The notes beneath the pieces are model-generated. The model saw nothing but the letters and a program-made list of their open reading frames with translations, searched no databases and was not told the origin of the DNA. From Methanobacterium sp. (GTDB lineage Archaea; Methanobacteriota; Methanobacteria; Methanobacteriales; Methanobacteriaceae), in the NCBI GenBank assembly GCA_003158115.1, contig PMGM01000051.1, positions 15,289 through 35,710 of the forward strand: a stretch of 20,422 bases of DNA. Reading direction: 5' to 3'. Made by a program: the position numbers and the translations under genes. Every line of letters begins with the position of its first letter. Position 1 is the stretch's first letter. This document shows positions 7,050 through 16,533 of this stretch, piece by piece.

Positions 7050-8759
7050 TTGGAATATAAATGGATAGCCATGATAGGTGTGATAATAGCCTCTTTAATG
7101 GGAAGTATAAACATGAGTATCGTCATGATCGCCCTTCCTGCAATATTTAATGGTATCCATATTAATCCTTTAAATTCATTCCAATATCTATTATGGATAT
7201 TAATGGGTTATGGATTGGTTACAGCTACATTATTATTAAGTTTCGGCCGTTTATCAGATATGTATGGACGAGTAAAAATGTTCCAATTGGGTTTTCTAAT
7301 ATTTTCAATTGGATCCATCCTACTGTACCTAACACCATCTACTGGTGATATGGGTGCCATTGAAATTATAATATTCAGATTAGTTCAGGCTGTAGGTGCC
7401 GCATTCTTCATGGCAAACAGTGCAGCTATACTTACCGATGCATTTCCATCCAATGAACGTGGAAAAGCATTGGGCATAAACACCGTTGCTGTTATGGCTG
7501 GAATGTTTTTAGGATTAATTATTGGAGGAATACTCGCTGTATTTGATTGGAGATATGTATTCCTGGTCAGTGTTCCATTCGGACTTATTGGAACTGTATG
7601 GGCCTATTATAAACTCAAGGAAATATCTGTTAAAGCTGAAAAAACTAAAATAGACTTGCTGGGTAATGCAACATTTCTCCTAGGCATCACACTCATATTG
7701 GTTGGGGTAACTTATGGTTTAATACCGTACGGTAATAGTTCTATGGGCTGGAGCAACCCTTGGGTAATAGGTTCCATATTATTCGGATTTATTTCCATGA
7801 TCCTGTTTGGATTTGTTGAAAATAGGGTTGAATCTCCTATGTTCAGGTTAGATCTGTTTAAAAATAAGAGTTTTGCATATGCAAATCTAGCTGGACTATT
7901 AGGGGCTTTGGGCCGTGGTGGTGTAATGTTCATGATAATATTACTACTCCAGGGCATATATCTCCCATTACATGGTTATAGTTACAGTTCCACCCCATTT
8001 TGGGGCGGTATCTATATGTTACCATTAACAGCTGGAATTGTTATATTTGGACCACTTTCAGGTGTTTTATCTGATAGATATGGTCCAAGATGGATAGCTA
8101 CTGGAGGAATGATCGTTACTGCATTTGCTTTCCTATTCTTGGCAGCATTGCCCTATAATTTCACCTATTTAATATTCGGTTTGGCAATGTTTATTATGGG
8201 AATGGGATTTGGAATGTTCGGTGCACCAAACAGTGCATCTATAATGAATTCTGTGCCCTCAGAAGATAGAGGTATAGCATCTGGAATGATGTATACCATA
8301 AATAATACTGCACAAACAGCTAGTATGGCCATATTCTTCACCATAATCATAGTTGGCATAACCCAAAGGTTCCCTGAAGCTATGACAGCATCATTATCTA
8401 GTATAGGTGCTGTTTATTTAGCTCCAGCTTTGAATAACATCCCACCGACAGCTGCTTTATTCTCAGCATTTTTAGGTTACAATCCTGTAAATTCTATATT
8501 GGCAGCTCTACCAGCACCTCTTGTGGCCCATATACCTCAAGCAACATTAAATACTTTAACTGGTATAACCTGGTTTCCACAAACCCTACAAAATGCATTT
8601 GTACCCTCACTTAGAACATCATTCTATATTGGAGCACTACTGTCAGTTATTGCTGCAATATTATCAGCATTAAGGGGTGGAAAATACATTCATGAACATG
8701 AGATAATCACAACAAACACCAAAGTAAGGTTAAAACCCGAATCTGAAAAATCTGATTAA
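7050..8759 (+). CDS. 14-helix MFS exporter (DHA2/QacA type) with long extracytoplasmic loop
   Basis: A 569-residue membrane permease, probably a proton-coupled exporter of unknown substrate. Motifs: MIALPAI (26-32) in helix 1, motif [14 protein letters not shown] at 66-78, R110 in [10 protein letters not shown], and a motif C-like [10 protein letters not shown]...DWRYVF at 151-171. The region about 440-523 is a long, mostly neutral loop between the last two helices. QacA-type exporters are known for an extracellular loop at that place, which supports the DHA2 assignment. The last helix (about 524-541) is followed by a charged cytosolic tail. The start is TTG at 7050 with AGGAG (7037-7041) eight bases upstream. 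It is third in the AbrB-Usp-MFS group and ends in a T12 run. A paralogue is encoded at 4438-5829. Export as the output of the stress operon is inferred from position. Confidence 0.9.
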   Translation: MEYKWIAMIGVIIASLMGSINMSIVMIALPAIFNGIHINPLNSFQYLLWILMGYGLVTATLLLSFGRLSDMYGRVKMFQLGFLIFSIGSILLYLTPSTGDMGAIEIIIFRLVQAVGAAFFMANSAAILTDAFPSNERGKALGINTVAVMAGMFLGLIIGGILAVFDWRYVFLVSVPFGLIGTVWAYYKLKEISVKAEKTKIDLLGNATFLLGITLILVGVTYGLIPYGNSSMGWSNPWVIGSILFGFISMILFGFVENRVESPMFRLDLFKNKSFAYANLAGLLGALGRGGVMFMIILLLQGIYLPLHGYSYSSTPFWGGIYMLPLTAGIVIFGPLSGVLSDRYGPRWIATGGMIVTAFAFLFLAALPYNFTYLIFGLAMFIMGMGFGMFGAPNSASIMNSVPSEDRGIASGMMYTINNTAQTASMAIFFTIIIVGITQRFPEAMTASLSSIGAVYLAPALNNIPPTAALFSAFLGYNPVNSILAALPAPLVAHIPQATLNTLTGITWFPQTLQNAFVPSLRTSFYIGALLSVIAAILSALRGGKYIHEHEIITTNTKVRLKPESEKSD

Positions 8760-8851
8760 AAAATAGAAAAATATAATTTAGTTCGGATATTAAAGATTGA
8801 AATAGACTTTGAGTTAAGATTTGTTAAATAAAGAAATTAAATAATAAATTA

Positions 8852-8863
8852 TTTTTTTTTTTT
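8852..8863 (+). terminator. T12 terminator of the AbrB-Usp-MFS unit
   Basis: Twelve T in a row on the plus strand, 92 bases after the MFS stop, abutting the stop codon of the convergent PAP2 gene (8862-8864). It is the longest T-run in this part of the window. Confidence 0.6.
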
Positions 8864-9509
8864 AAGATTGTTTATTTTTAGATGATTGTTTCCCTCGAAA
8901 AAGGTGGATTATCATATCTTTTATCGATATTTTAGAAATCCTATTTACTATAGTCTCATCCCATCCAATGTATATTACCACCAATGCTGATAATATTCCC
9001 ACAATAGCCCCAAATACAACATCTAAAGGATAATGAACACCAATATATACCCTTGAAAAAGCAATTAACGATGCAAATGCAAGTAATGGATAGAGCAATC
9101 TATATGATTTTCCCTTGATATGTAAACGATATTTCAATCCAATCACCATCATAACAGCAAATGAAGATGCTGAATGTCCCGAGGGGAACCCATAAGCTTC
9201 ACTTTCAGAAACTAATTGAATAACATGGGGCAGTACTACGAATGGCCTTGGCTCCGCAACTATGATTTTTAACAAATAAACAGCTACATTAGCAAGTAAA
9301 AGAGCAGCCAATCCAATTAATGCAACCTTCCTAGTATTCTCACCACCAAAAATGTACATAAGTATACAAATAATAGCCATAGCAGTTAAACTTCCAAAAT
9401 TAGTTATAGCAGGCATTAAAAAATCAAAAAACGGATTACTTAAACCATTATTAATAAAATAAAATAACAACGTATTTTGATATAATATCCAAGAAATTAA
9501 CGAACTCAT
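8862..9509 (-). CDS. PAP2-family membrane phosphatase
   Basis: A 215-residue membrane protein with about six helices and the complete PAP2 catalytic triad motifs: K81-x6-R88-P89, P109-S-G-H112, and S152-R153-x5-H159-x3-D163. H112 assists and H159 is the nucleophile in this family. Members remove phosphate from lipid phosphates or polyprenyl diphosphates; in archaea a plausible substrate is a dolichyl/isoprenyl pyrophosphate used in glycosylation or pseudomurein synthesis, but this is inferred. The active-site segments lie at the outer membrane face in known members. The C-terminus is basic (HLFRGKQSSKNKQ). The ATG at 9507-9509 is preceded by GAGGGT. It is a single gene with its own TATA box, convergent with the MFS operon. 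Confidence 0.93.
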   Translation of the reverse strand: MSSLISWILYQNTLLFYFINNGLSNPFFDFLMPAITNFGSLTAMAIICILMYIFGGENTRKVALIGLAALLLANVAVYLLKIIVAEPRPFVVLPHVIQLVSESEAYGFPSGHSASSFAVMMVIGLKYRLHIKGKSYRLLYPLLAFASLIAFSRVYIGVHYPLDVVFGAIVGILSALVVIYIGWDETIVNRISKISIKDMIIHLFRGKQSSKNKQS

Positions 9510-9600
9510 AGTATAAACCCTCTAATAATTTTTAATATATTATTCATAAAATTTTAATTATAATTCATAATAAGAATTGTATACAAGAATAATAATTTAA

Positions 9601-9618
9601 TTTAAATATATATAAAAC
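9601..9618 (-). promoter_or_regulatory. TATA box of the PAP2 gene
   Basis: On the minus strand this reads GTTTTATATATATTTAAA, a near-ideal archaeal TATA box. It lies about 90 bases upstream of the PAP2 ATG, implying a leader of about 65 bases. It is the strongest TATA match I saw in the window. Confidence 0.55.
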
Positions 9619-9688
9619 TATTCAGAGTAAAAGGTTTCATAGTTGATAATAAATTTTATATAAAAAAATTAAATCCAAGCAGATTCTT

Positions 9689-9698
9689 AAAAAAAAAA
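9689..9698 (-). terminator. T10 terminator of the nurA-herA-mre11-rad50 operon
   Basis: Ten A on the plus strand, so T10 in the minus-strand transcript, about 115 bases after the rad50 stop. It is followed by the strong TATA box of the next minus-strand gene, which fits an operon end. Confidence 0.5.
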
Positions 9699-9813
9699 TA
9701 TGTGAAGAAGGTAGGATTTAATCTTGTACTTTAAATTTTATTCCGAGTTCCTGGGTTTGTAACATATCTTACTTGATTTGTGTTGTTGTCCTTTGGATTT
9801 TGAGGTTATCTTT

Positions 9814-12528
9814 TTAGTCGGATATTATTGATTCTCCTTCTTCCTTTTTTACCCTTATAATATGATCTGCTGCCTCTTCAATATCTGGATCATGAGTTAC
9901 AATTATCATCTGGGGAATTATTGACATTTTCTTTAGAAGTTCAATTAATTCCTGACGTCTGTATGCATCAAGATGTATTGTAGGTTCATCAAGCATTATC
10001 AGCTCTAAATTTCCACCAGACAATGTCTGTGTAATTCCCAGCCTTAATGCCAAAGCCACAGCAATTTTTTCACCACCACTTATCATGTCAAGATTACTTT
10101 CCCCTGACGGCCCGAACACTGTCACATCATAATCCTCGTCTAATTTTATGTCAGAGTATTCAAAGTTGAATTTCTCAAAGAAATCCCTGGTATGCTGCTC
10201 GATTATTGGTCTTGAAATATTTCTAAGATCCTTCTGAACCCCATCTTTACCATAAATTTCCCTTATATGATCTAATAGTTTTAGAAAATCTTTAAGATTC
10301 CTAACTTCCATCTCAAAGTTTTTATAGGATTTAAGTTTAATTTCAAGCCCATCAAGATGACTATTTAACCCACTTTCCTTTCCAATCAATCCCTGTTTTT
10401 TACCGTTTAAATCAGAAAATTCACTGTTCTTTAAAGTCAGATCATTTTTGATCTTCCTATGAATTTCCTCGTTGTAATCCACCTCATTTACATCATGAAC
10501 CAACTTATCAAGTTTTACCTTTTCCTCTTCCAAGTTCTGGTTAACCTGTTCACTTCTATTCATCAGATTTTCCTTTTGATCAACAGCTCCTGATAGCTGC
10601 TGGTAGGTTTGATTTAGATCCTCAAGGTACTGTATTTCACTATCCAGATTTTCCACACTACCCTCTGTTGCTTCGATCAAGGACGTTACTTGTTCTTTAA
10701 GAACATTTTCATCGTCCTCTATTGTTAAAAGTTCAGTGTGTAATTCATTGGGATTTCCAAGTGAATTCAAAGACCCTTCTGCAACCAGATACCTTTCATA
10801 TTTAGGTTTGATCTCCTGTAACCCCTTTTTTTTTAAATTTAACAGGTTATCAATCTCATCTAAAGTTGAAATTTGTTCTTCGAACTCTTTAATACTGCTT
10901 TTAAGGGCCATCAGTTCTTTACGGCCTTCTTCCAGATTTTTAAGTTGTTCCATGAGTAGTTCGATATTCACTGACTGGATATTTTTCAGCTTCAAATCAA
11001 GGATCTGTTTTTCAGATTTTAAATCCTTCAATTCAGCCTTCAGTTGGTCTATCCTGTTTCCGTTGGTCTCAATCTGTGATGTATAGTCACTTATGAGTTC
11101 AATCCTTTTATCAGAATCAATAGGAGATTTACAAACAGGACATTGATCTTTGATATTCTCTAATTCACCTATAGGTTTTGTTAAATTATTATTTTGAATT
11201 TCAAGGTTTGATATTTCCTTTTCAATATTAATTATCTTGACTGTTAAGGTTTCTATCTTACCAGCTATTTCAGGTTTGGTTGTCTTTATATAGGCTTCGA
11301 GTTCCTCGACTACACTGTAATTGGTTCCTATTTTGTTGTTATATTCCTGTATTACCTTTACTATTTTATTATGGGATAAATTCATCTTTTTAAGGGTTTT
11401 TTCCCGGTTATTCTGGTTCTGGTTCATCAGGTCCCGAGATCCTTCGAAAGGTTTCCTTTTAATATCTAAGTCTCGTATTTCATCTGATAAATCTGAATAT
11501 TCGATATAAAATTTTTTATTATCCTCTAGAATAGATTTAAATTCCTTAATTTTTTCTAAAACATCAATTAGATGTTTTTTATTTTTTTGAAGTTGTTTCA
11601 AATTGTCCAGTGATTGTTTTAGTGTCTTTAAAACTTTTAATTTGGATAATTTTGGTTTAATAATTTTTATTTCATCTTCTTTAAGTGATATATCTGTTAT
11701 TTGTTTATTTAGATGGGTTTGATCGAGTTGTAAGTTGTTGATTATCTGTTTTTTAGATTCTATACCATTTACAGCCCGTTCATATACTGATTTATCATGG
11801 TCAAGTGAACTGTTTTCTTTGTTTATCTGAACAAGTTCTTCATTGATTTTTTCGATTTCCCGTGATATTTCCTGTATATTTTGATTAATGGTATTTTTTT
11901 CATCCTTTTTTATTTTTATTTCTTCATTTAAACCGTCAAGTTCTTCTAGTTTACCATCTAATTTTATTTTCTGCATTTCATACTGGTTCATTAGTGGCAG
12001 CATATTTTTCCATGCTTTTTCAAGAGATTCTATGCCTAAAAGTTTTCCAATAACCTGTTTTTTCTCTGATGGTGTTTTATTTACCAGGTTAGCTATTTCT
12101 CCTTGTCTTACATATACTGCGTTTAGGAATAGGTCACCATCCATCTCAAGCAGTCCTTGAACATCATCTGTAACCTGTTTATCTCCAGTTGTGAGTGGTT
12201 GAAATCCTTCTCCTTCTTTTATCTCTAGTTTTGCCCTTGAAGAATTTTTATCCCGCTCCCTTAAGACCCGGTATGTTCTTCCATTTGATTTGAATTCCAG
12301 CTCTACAGACATTTTATTCTTTCCAGCTGGATTTTGGTGGTCAATTCTTATGAGCTGTTCTAATTTTTTACCTGAATGTTGTTTGAAAAGTGCAAAACTA
12401 ACAGCTTCAAGGATGCTTGACTTTCCAGCCCCATTATCCCCCATTATTATGGATATTCCAGTATTAAATTCTATTTTAGTATCCCTGTGGGACTTAAAAT
12501 TTTTAATTGTAATACTTTCAATTATCAT
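9814..12528 (-). CDS. rad50: DNA repair ATPase Rad50
   Basis: A 904-residue SMC-like ATPase that, with Mre11, binds, tethers and opens DNA double-strand ends. Walker A GDNGAGKSS is at residues 30-38, followed by long coiled coils. The zinc hook CPVC (C463, C466) sits at the tip, almost exactly mid-protein. Signature SGGEK is at 817-821, Walker B LIMLDEP has D847 and E848, and the switch histidine is H879. The head domains are complete and the length is normal for an archaeal Rad50. The ATG at 12526-12528 lies inside the end of mre11 with an 11-base overlap, so translation is likely coupled. It is last in the nurA-herA-mre11-rad50 operon. Hook cysteines dimerise two complexes through zinc in known homologues. 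Assignment is certain. Confidence 0.98.
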   Translation of the reverse strand: MIIESITIKNFKSHRDTKIEFNTGISIIMGDNGAGKSSILEAVSFALFKQHSGKKLEQLIRIDHQNPAGKNKMSVELEFKSNGRTYRVLRERDKNSSRAKLEIKEGEGFQPLTTGDKQVTDDVQGLLEMDGDLFLNAVYVRQGEIANLVNKTPSEKKQVIGKLLGIESLEKAWKNMLPLMNQYEMQKIKLDGKLEELDGLNEEIKIKKDEKNTINQNIQEISREIEKINEELVQINKENSSLDHDKSVYERAVNGIESKKQIINNLQLDQTHLNKQITDISLKEDEIKIIKPKLSKLKVLKTLKQSLDNLKQLQKNKKHLIDVLEKIKEFKSILEDNKKFYIEYSDLSDEIRDLDIKRKPFEGSRDLMNQNQNNREKTLKKMNLSHNKIVKVIQEYNNKIGTNYSVVEELEAYIKTTKPEIAGKIETLTVKIINIEKEISNLEIQNNNLTKPIGELENIKDQCPVCKSPIDSDKRIELISDYTSQIETNGNRIDQLKAELKDLKSEKQILDLKLKNIQSVNIELLMEQLKNLEEGRKELMALKSSIKEFEEQISTLDEIDNLLNLKKKGLQEIKPKYERYLVAEGSLNSLGNPNELHTELLTIEDDENVLKEQVTSLIEATEGSVENLDSEIQYLEDLNQTYQQLSGAVDQKENLMNRSEQVNQNLEEEKVKLDKLVHDVNEVDYNEEIHRKIKNDLTLKNSEFSDLNGKKQGLIGKESGLNSHLDGLEIKLKSYKNFEMEVRNLKDFLKLLDHIREIYGKDGVQKDLRNISRPIIEQHTRDFFEKFNFEYSDIKLDEDYDVTVFGPSGESNLDMISGGEKIAVALALRLGITQTLSGGNLELIMLDEPTIHLDAYRRQELIELLKKMSIIPQMIIVTHDPDIEEAADHIIRVKKEEGESIISD

Positions 12529-13663
12529 AAAGTCCCTCGTAGAAATTTTTAGCTAAATCTGTTGCTCTAGCAGGATCTCCCTCAGACATCTCTTTATAGA
12601 GATCTGTGGCAAGTTCTGATACTTCTTCATTTTTAAAATCCTCTAAACTTCCCCTAATCATCTTTTTGATATCCAGAGCATCTCTTGGCATATCACTTAG
12701 GTTTGGTGTATTTTCCAGTATATCTGGAAGATATTTGGGCCTTAAAGAGAGACAGTTATCTTTAAATGCTTTGTTAAGTTTTTCATACACCTCTGATCTG
12801 CTGAAGTTTCCTCCATGAACTGTTAGGTTTAGTATGGGTTTTTTATCCAAGGTTTTTATGTGGTTGTTTATTTTGCTTATCTCTTCTTGAAGCTCAGAGT
12901 ACTTTATATTTTCTTTGATAAACTCTCGGGGCAGTTTTAGATTGATCTTTTCTATTTCAGGTTGATCTCCCCCTACATCTACCAGGTAAAATCCTTTTCC
13001 ATTTTTCCTATATCCTTCTAATTCATTTGAACGCCATACTTCAGTTGACCCTGGATAGGCTAGTTTGCCCTCTCCAAAATCGTCAACTATACGTTCGTGT
13101 ATATGTCCGAATGCACAGTAATTGAAGGTCTTAGGTATGTCACCTATTTTTATTTCATATTCATATGGCAAGTAAAGGTCTATTCCCTGATGAAGTACTA
13201 GAATCCTCTTTTTATGGTTCTGTGAGGCTTTTTCTATTTTTTCCAATCTGTCTATAAGATCTTTTGAGTTGTACTTGGAGGCGTAAGGTGCTCCTCCTAT
13301 AAACACATCGCCCTCATGATAATATGGATTTTTTGGGCTTATGAGTTTTAATCCAAAGTCTTTATATAATATTTGGGGTGGTAGGGCGTTTTTTCTCATT
13401 ACAATGTCATGATTTCCGGCTGTTGCATATATTGGGATTTTTTCATTTTTAAGTCTTAAAATACCTTTTTGTGCATTTAACAAAGCCTTTGTTGGCGGTC
13501 TTGAATATTCAAATAGATCACCAGAATGAATTACAAAATCTGGCCGTTCCTTAACTGTTTCTTCTATTATATCGTCAAACACTTCCAAGAAATCATCTTC
13601 CCGTTCGGAAAGTCCGTACTGTCTATATCCCAGGTGTGTGTCGGCCATGTGTATGAACTGCAT
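12518..13663 (-). CDS. mre11: DNA double-strand break nuclease Mre11
   Basis: A 381-residue calcineurin-like phosphoesterase that cuts DNA at break ends as a dimer bound to Rad50, using two manganese ions. All metal-binding motifs are present: D8-x-H10 in MADTHLG, D49 in SGDLFE, N84-H85 in AGNHD, H158 in LHQG, and H187-x-H189 in GHIHE. The capping domain follows, and the C-terminal about 60 residues are helical and charged, fitting the Rad50-binding helices. Its ATG (13661-13663) directly follows the herA stop codon with no gap. The RBS GGGGGAGA is inside the end of herA. It overlaps rad50 by 11 bases. The order and spacing show it is made together with the other three resection proteins. Confidence 0.98.
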   Translation of the reverse strand: MQFIHMADTHLGYRQYGLSEREDDFLEVFDDIIEETVKERPDFVIHSGDLFEYSRPPTKALLNAQKGILRLKNEKIPIYATAGNHDIVMRKNALPPQILYKDFGLKLISPKNPYYHEGDVFIGGAPYASKYNSKDLIDRLEKIEKASQNHKKRILVLHQGIDLYLPYEYEIKIGDIPKTFNYCAFGHIHERIVDDFGEGKLAYPGSTEVWRSNELEGYRKNGKGFYLVDVGGDQPEIEKINLKLPREFIKENIKYSELQEEISKINNHIKTLDKKPILNLTVHGGNFSRSEVYEKLNKAFKDNCLSLRPKYLPDILENTPNLSDMPRDALDIKKMIRGSLEDFKNEEVSELATDLYKEMSEGDPARATDLAKNFYEGLYDN

Positions 13664-15205
13664 CTAATAGTCTCCCCCTAATTCCTCATATTCCCTTTTC
13701 TGTTCATCTAGGATATCTTTCTCTTTTTTATGAGATTTTGACCATTCCTCTACGATGTTGAGATCTCCGCCTGTTATTTTACCTTTGAATTCATCGATTT
13801 TAACGAGTGTTGGTATTTTGGTCATGAGTCCAAGTACTATGGCTTCTCCAATGTTTAGGGATGGTAGCTGTGTTATTAGATCATCGCTTAAGTTTTCACT
13901 TGCACGTTGTACATGGCTCTGGTCGGTTGGTTCAACTAATCTGAGTATTATCATGTTATTTGCCTGGGATAGTGCATCTGAATCTAATGATTTTGGACTT
14001 TGGCTCACCATGCACAGTCCAACAGAAAATTTACGTCCTTCCCTTGCTATTCTGCTAATCCATAGTTTAGATTCTGTTTTCCTATTTTGTGGTGCTAGGA
14101 TGTGTGCTTCTTCAAGTATTAGAAATATTGGAAATGTTAATCCTTTTCCTGTTCTTAAAAAGTCTTTTCTACTCTTTAATACTGTTCTTAGTATGTGGCT
14201 TACAACCACGTCAGATGCAAATTCATCTACTGAGCCCAGGTCTAGGATATTGGCATGTCCCACTTTGATGTTGTCAATTACATCCTTTGCCTCTAAACTT
14301 AGTATGTTACCGTACTTATCCTTCATGTGCTCTACTTTATTCAGTACATCGGTGATTGATTTTCTGTCTGATGCTGTGGAGGATTTACCTTCAGATTCAT
14401 CTGGCTCTTCAAGTAGCCATGATTCAAGTTTGGTTAGTATGAGACCTATAAAATCTTTTCCACCCGTTCCTTTCATCAGATCTTTCTGTGCTAATCTGTA
14501 TGCTTTTCTGAAGTATCTTTCCTGTACATAGGCGTTTGGTGGTATGTTTGATAATTTTTTTATTTCACCGAATGTCATGTAGATCGGGTTTATTAGGGGT
14601 TCTATCAGGTTAACCTTACCGTTTCCAAATTTGGTGTTAGTATATTCTGAGTGCATATCAAAGATCAGTACACTTCCATTAACATTTAAAAGACCGTCAA
14701 CTATGACTGATACAGTGTTTGATTTACCTGCTCCTGTCATTGCAAGAACTGCTAGATGTCTTGATACCATTTTATTGATATTTACTTCTACTGAGACTTC
14801 TTCTTGTGTTATGAGGTTTCCGAGTTTTAGTCCATAATCTCCGACCTGGAATATTTCCTTTAAAATCTCTGAATTTGCTACTTTTATTTCTGTTCCTGGT
14901 GGTGCTGGTGTTCTTGGAATTCTTAGGTCGTTATCAACATCTCCCAATATCCTGACTGTGCCTTTAACATAATGGTCATCACCCTCTATCATCCTAATTT
15001 TTTCAATAGTTTTAGGGTCATATATTTCATTGTTTATCGATACACTTCCCCTTACAAGGGCTTCTATCATTCCCAGCACTTTTTTCCCATCATAATCCAG
15101 TGTAACATATTCCCCTACCTTGGGCATTTTCTTTGAGATGAAGCTCACATCCACCAGTGTTGTTTCTCCTATACACCTTCCAATCACTCCATCGTTATTA
15201 TTCAT
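13664..15205 (-). CDS. herA: Hexameric DNA translocase HerA
   Basis: A 513-residue FtsK-like ATPase that pumps DNA ends and, with NurA, makes long 3' single-stranded tails for RadA recombination. The N-terminal part (about 1-100) is the beta-barrel HAS domain that binds NurA in known complexes. Walker A AMTGAGKSNT is at 155-164, Walker B FLILEEAHIL at 361-370 with E365/E366, and the arginine-rich RIAREGRKF at 385-393 together with the MVSQSP sensor (399-404) completes the RecA-like core. A charged insert lies near 268-284. The ATG (15203-15205) overlaps the nurA TGA in the arrangement ATGA, with GGGAGG shortly upstream, so translation is coupled. The usual herA-nurA pairing is thereby kept. 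Identification is certain. Confidence 0.97.
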   Translation of the reverse strand: MNNNDGVIGRCIGETTLVDVSFISKKMPKVGEYVTLDYDGKKVLGMIEALVRGSVSINNEIYDPKTIEKIRMIEGDDHYVKGTVRILGDVDNDLRIPRTPAPPGTEIKVANSEILKEIFQVGDYGLKLGNLITQEEVSVEVNINKMVSRHLAVLAMTGAGKSNTVSVIVDGLLNVNGSVLIFDMHSEYTNTKFGNGKVNLIEPLINPIYMTFGEIKKLSNIPPNAYVQERYFRKAYRLAQKDLMKGTGGKDFIGLILTKLESWLLEEPDESEGKSSTASDRKSITDVLNKVEHMKDKYGNILSLEAKDVIDNIKVGHANILDLGSVDEFASDVVVSHILRTVLKSRKDFLRTGKGLTFPIFLILEEAHILAPQNRKTESKLWISRIAREGRKFSVGLCMVSQSPKSLDSDALSQANNMIILRLVEPTDQSHVQRASENLSDDLITQLPSLNIGEAIVLGLMTKIPTLVKIDEFKGKITGGDLNIVEEWSKSHKKEKDILDEQKREYEELGGDY

Positions 15206-16284
15206 AACATTTCCCTCCCGCTCTTCTCCATGAATTCAATTATCTTTGAAAGCCTTCCCAGATCAATTCTTCTTATGACCACATCATGATGGGCCTTTTT
15301 AAGTAGTAAAGGATATCCTTCGGCACTTTTACTCTTTATTCTGGTTAATAATTCTTTTATTTGCTCTTCATCAGCCTTGTATGGTAGTTCAAATTTTAAA
15401 ATATTTTTATAATTCTCAAGCCGGGCATAGAATATTGTAAAGGTTAAATCTTGGAAGAATTTATTTTCAACAGGAAAATCTTCTCTTTTAAGGTCTTTGG
15501 GACTCAGATACCTTGGTGTTGAATATCCCTCTTTTCTACTGTGTCTATCAAATAATGCCATGTCTGGTATATCAGATTCGAAATATTCATTACTTGTTGA
15601 GGTTTTTGAAATTGCCACAACTTCATTCTTATTTTCTAATAATTTACCTATAACCAGCAAGTTTTCCAGATGTTCAAGGTAGATCATGGCATCTATCTTG
15701 TTTTCGAATTCATCTTCTATGGATTTGGAAAATTTAGATGAAGTTATTGAAACATTGGAATCTTCTAATTCTTGTTTCAATTCTTTTTCGAGTTTAGAAT
15801 GATAGTTGTATTTAATTTTTTCTTTTATTTCATTTTTAAGCTTGGTTTCGAGCGGAAATGGTCTAATTAGATTTCCGAGTATTGAACCATCAAATAGTAG
15901 GATTTGGATATCGTATTTTTTAAATGCTTTCAGGGCATTTTTTATCTCAAATATGCCCATATAGCCCCTTAAACGATCTTCAACATGTCTATGGTGGGGG
16001 ATTATATCTATTTCAGAGCTTTCGATTGCACTGAGTTTGATGTTGTACACAAGACATTCTGCATCTATTGCGTAGAATATGAAGCTCATAAAATTTTTTT
16101 TGTTTATGCTTCCGTCGCCTGCACATATGGTCACTTGAATATCCTTTTCAGGTATAGAATATTCTCTCCAGTCCTTTGAGGGATCTGCTTCTAAATTATC
16201 GAAATCTGTGGATATTTTTTTGTTTATATTATCCTTCTTCTTTAATGCCTTTTCATACAGCGAATCCAGCATATTATGAACCAT
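15202..16284 (-). CDS. nurA: 5'-3' nuclease NurA
   Basis: A 360-residue NurA-domain nuclease, dimeric ring partner of HerA; it degrades the 5' strand at DNA breaks. The catalytic acidic motifs are visible: AGDGS (D57), LLFDGS (D132), and LFDRHSRKEGYSTP (D246), plus the C-terminal YPLLLKKAHHDVVIR (H332/H333) usual in the family. K227 in AISKTS is another conserved position. The middle (about 145-195) is a charged helical region. Two starts are possible: ATG at 16282-16284, and ATG at 16270-16272 (M5), which has GGATGG about eight bases upstream; I keep the longer one. It is the first gene of the operon. A minus-strand TATA-like TAGATATAAA lies at 16341-16350, giving a leader of roughly 35 bases. 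Confidence 0.95.
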   Translation of the reverse strand: MVHNMLDSLYEKALKKKDNINKKISTDFDNLEADPSKDWREYSIPEKDIQVTICAGDGSINKKNFMSFIFYAIDAECLVYNIKLSAIESSEIDIIPHHRHVEDRLRGYMGIFEIKNALKAFKKYDIQILLFDGSILGNLIRPFPLETKLKNEIKEKIKYNYHSKLEKELKQELEDSNVSITSSKFSKSIEDEFENKIDAMIYLEHLENLLVIGKLLENKNEVVAISKTSTSNEYFESDIPDMALFDRHSRKEGYSTPRYLSPKDLKREDFPVENKFFQDLTFTIFYARLENYKNILKFELPYKADEEQIKELLTRIKSKSAEGYPLLLKKAHHDVVIRRIDLGRLSKIIEFMEKSGREML

Positions 16285-16533
16285 CCCATCCTTTTTTTGT
16301 ATTATTCTGATGATAAATTTTTTTATAATAAAGATTCTTTTTTATATCTAAAATATTTCAATTTTTTTTATCGGTAATTTGATTATTTATTTTTATAGCA
16401 TTTAAGAATCTGTTAAATGATATATTAACAGTTTAAATATTGGTATTATGTAAAATTGAATATTATTTAATGATGATTTTTTTAGTTCTATGGGGGAAAT
16501 CTTTAATATCTATGTTATACTACTTTTTTTATT
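16285..16533. promoter_or_regulatory. Divergent promoter region of the nurA operon and the winged-helix gene
   Basis: About 250 bases, strongly AT-rich, between two genes pointing away from each other. Minus-strand TATA-like TAGATATAAA at 16341-16350 fits nurA. Plus-strand TGTTATACTA at 16512-16521 fits the winged-helix gene. I see no clear shared operator. Confidence 0.4.

Larger units (their letters stand above)
9510..9813. other. Intergenic region between rad50 and PAP2 gene
   Basis: About 300 bases. The right part (9700-9813) is the rad50 3' untranslated region, noticeably less AT-rich than the rest, and ends in a minus-strand T10 run. The left part holds the PAP2 promoter and leader. 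On the minus strand a 15-codon frame (MLQTQELGIKFKVQD) lies inside the 3' region; I do not claim it as a gene. Confidence 0.5.

Noticed and set aside
13755..14531. 258-residue open frame on the plus strand
   Set aside because: Shadow of herA, whose Walker motifs and operon position are decisive; no RBS or recognisable domain.
13664..16284. HerA-NurA as an antiviral defence module
   Set aside because: The pair is in the standard operon with mre11 and rad50, has complete catalytic motifs and no added effector such as SIR2, so the housekeeping repair role is the better call.
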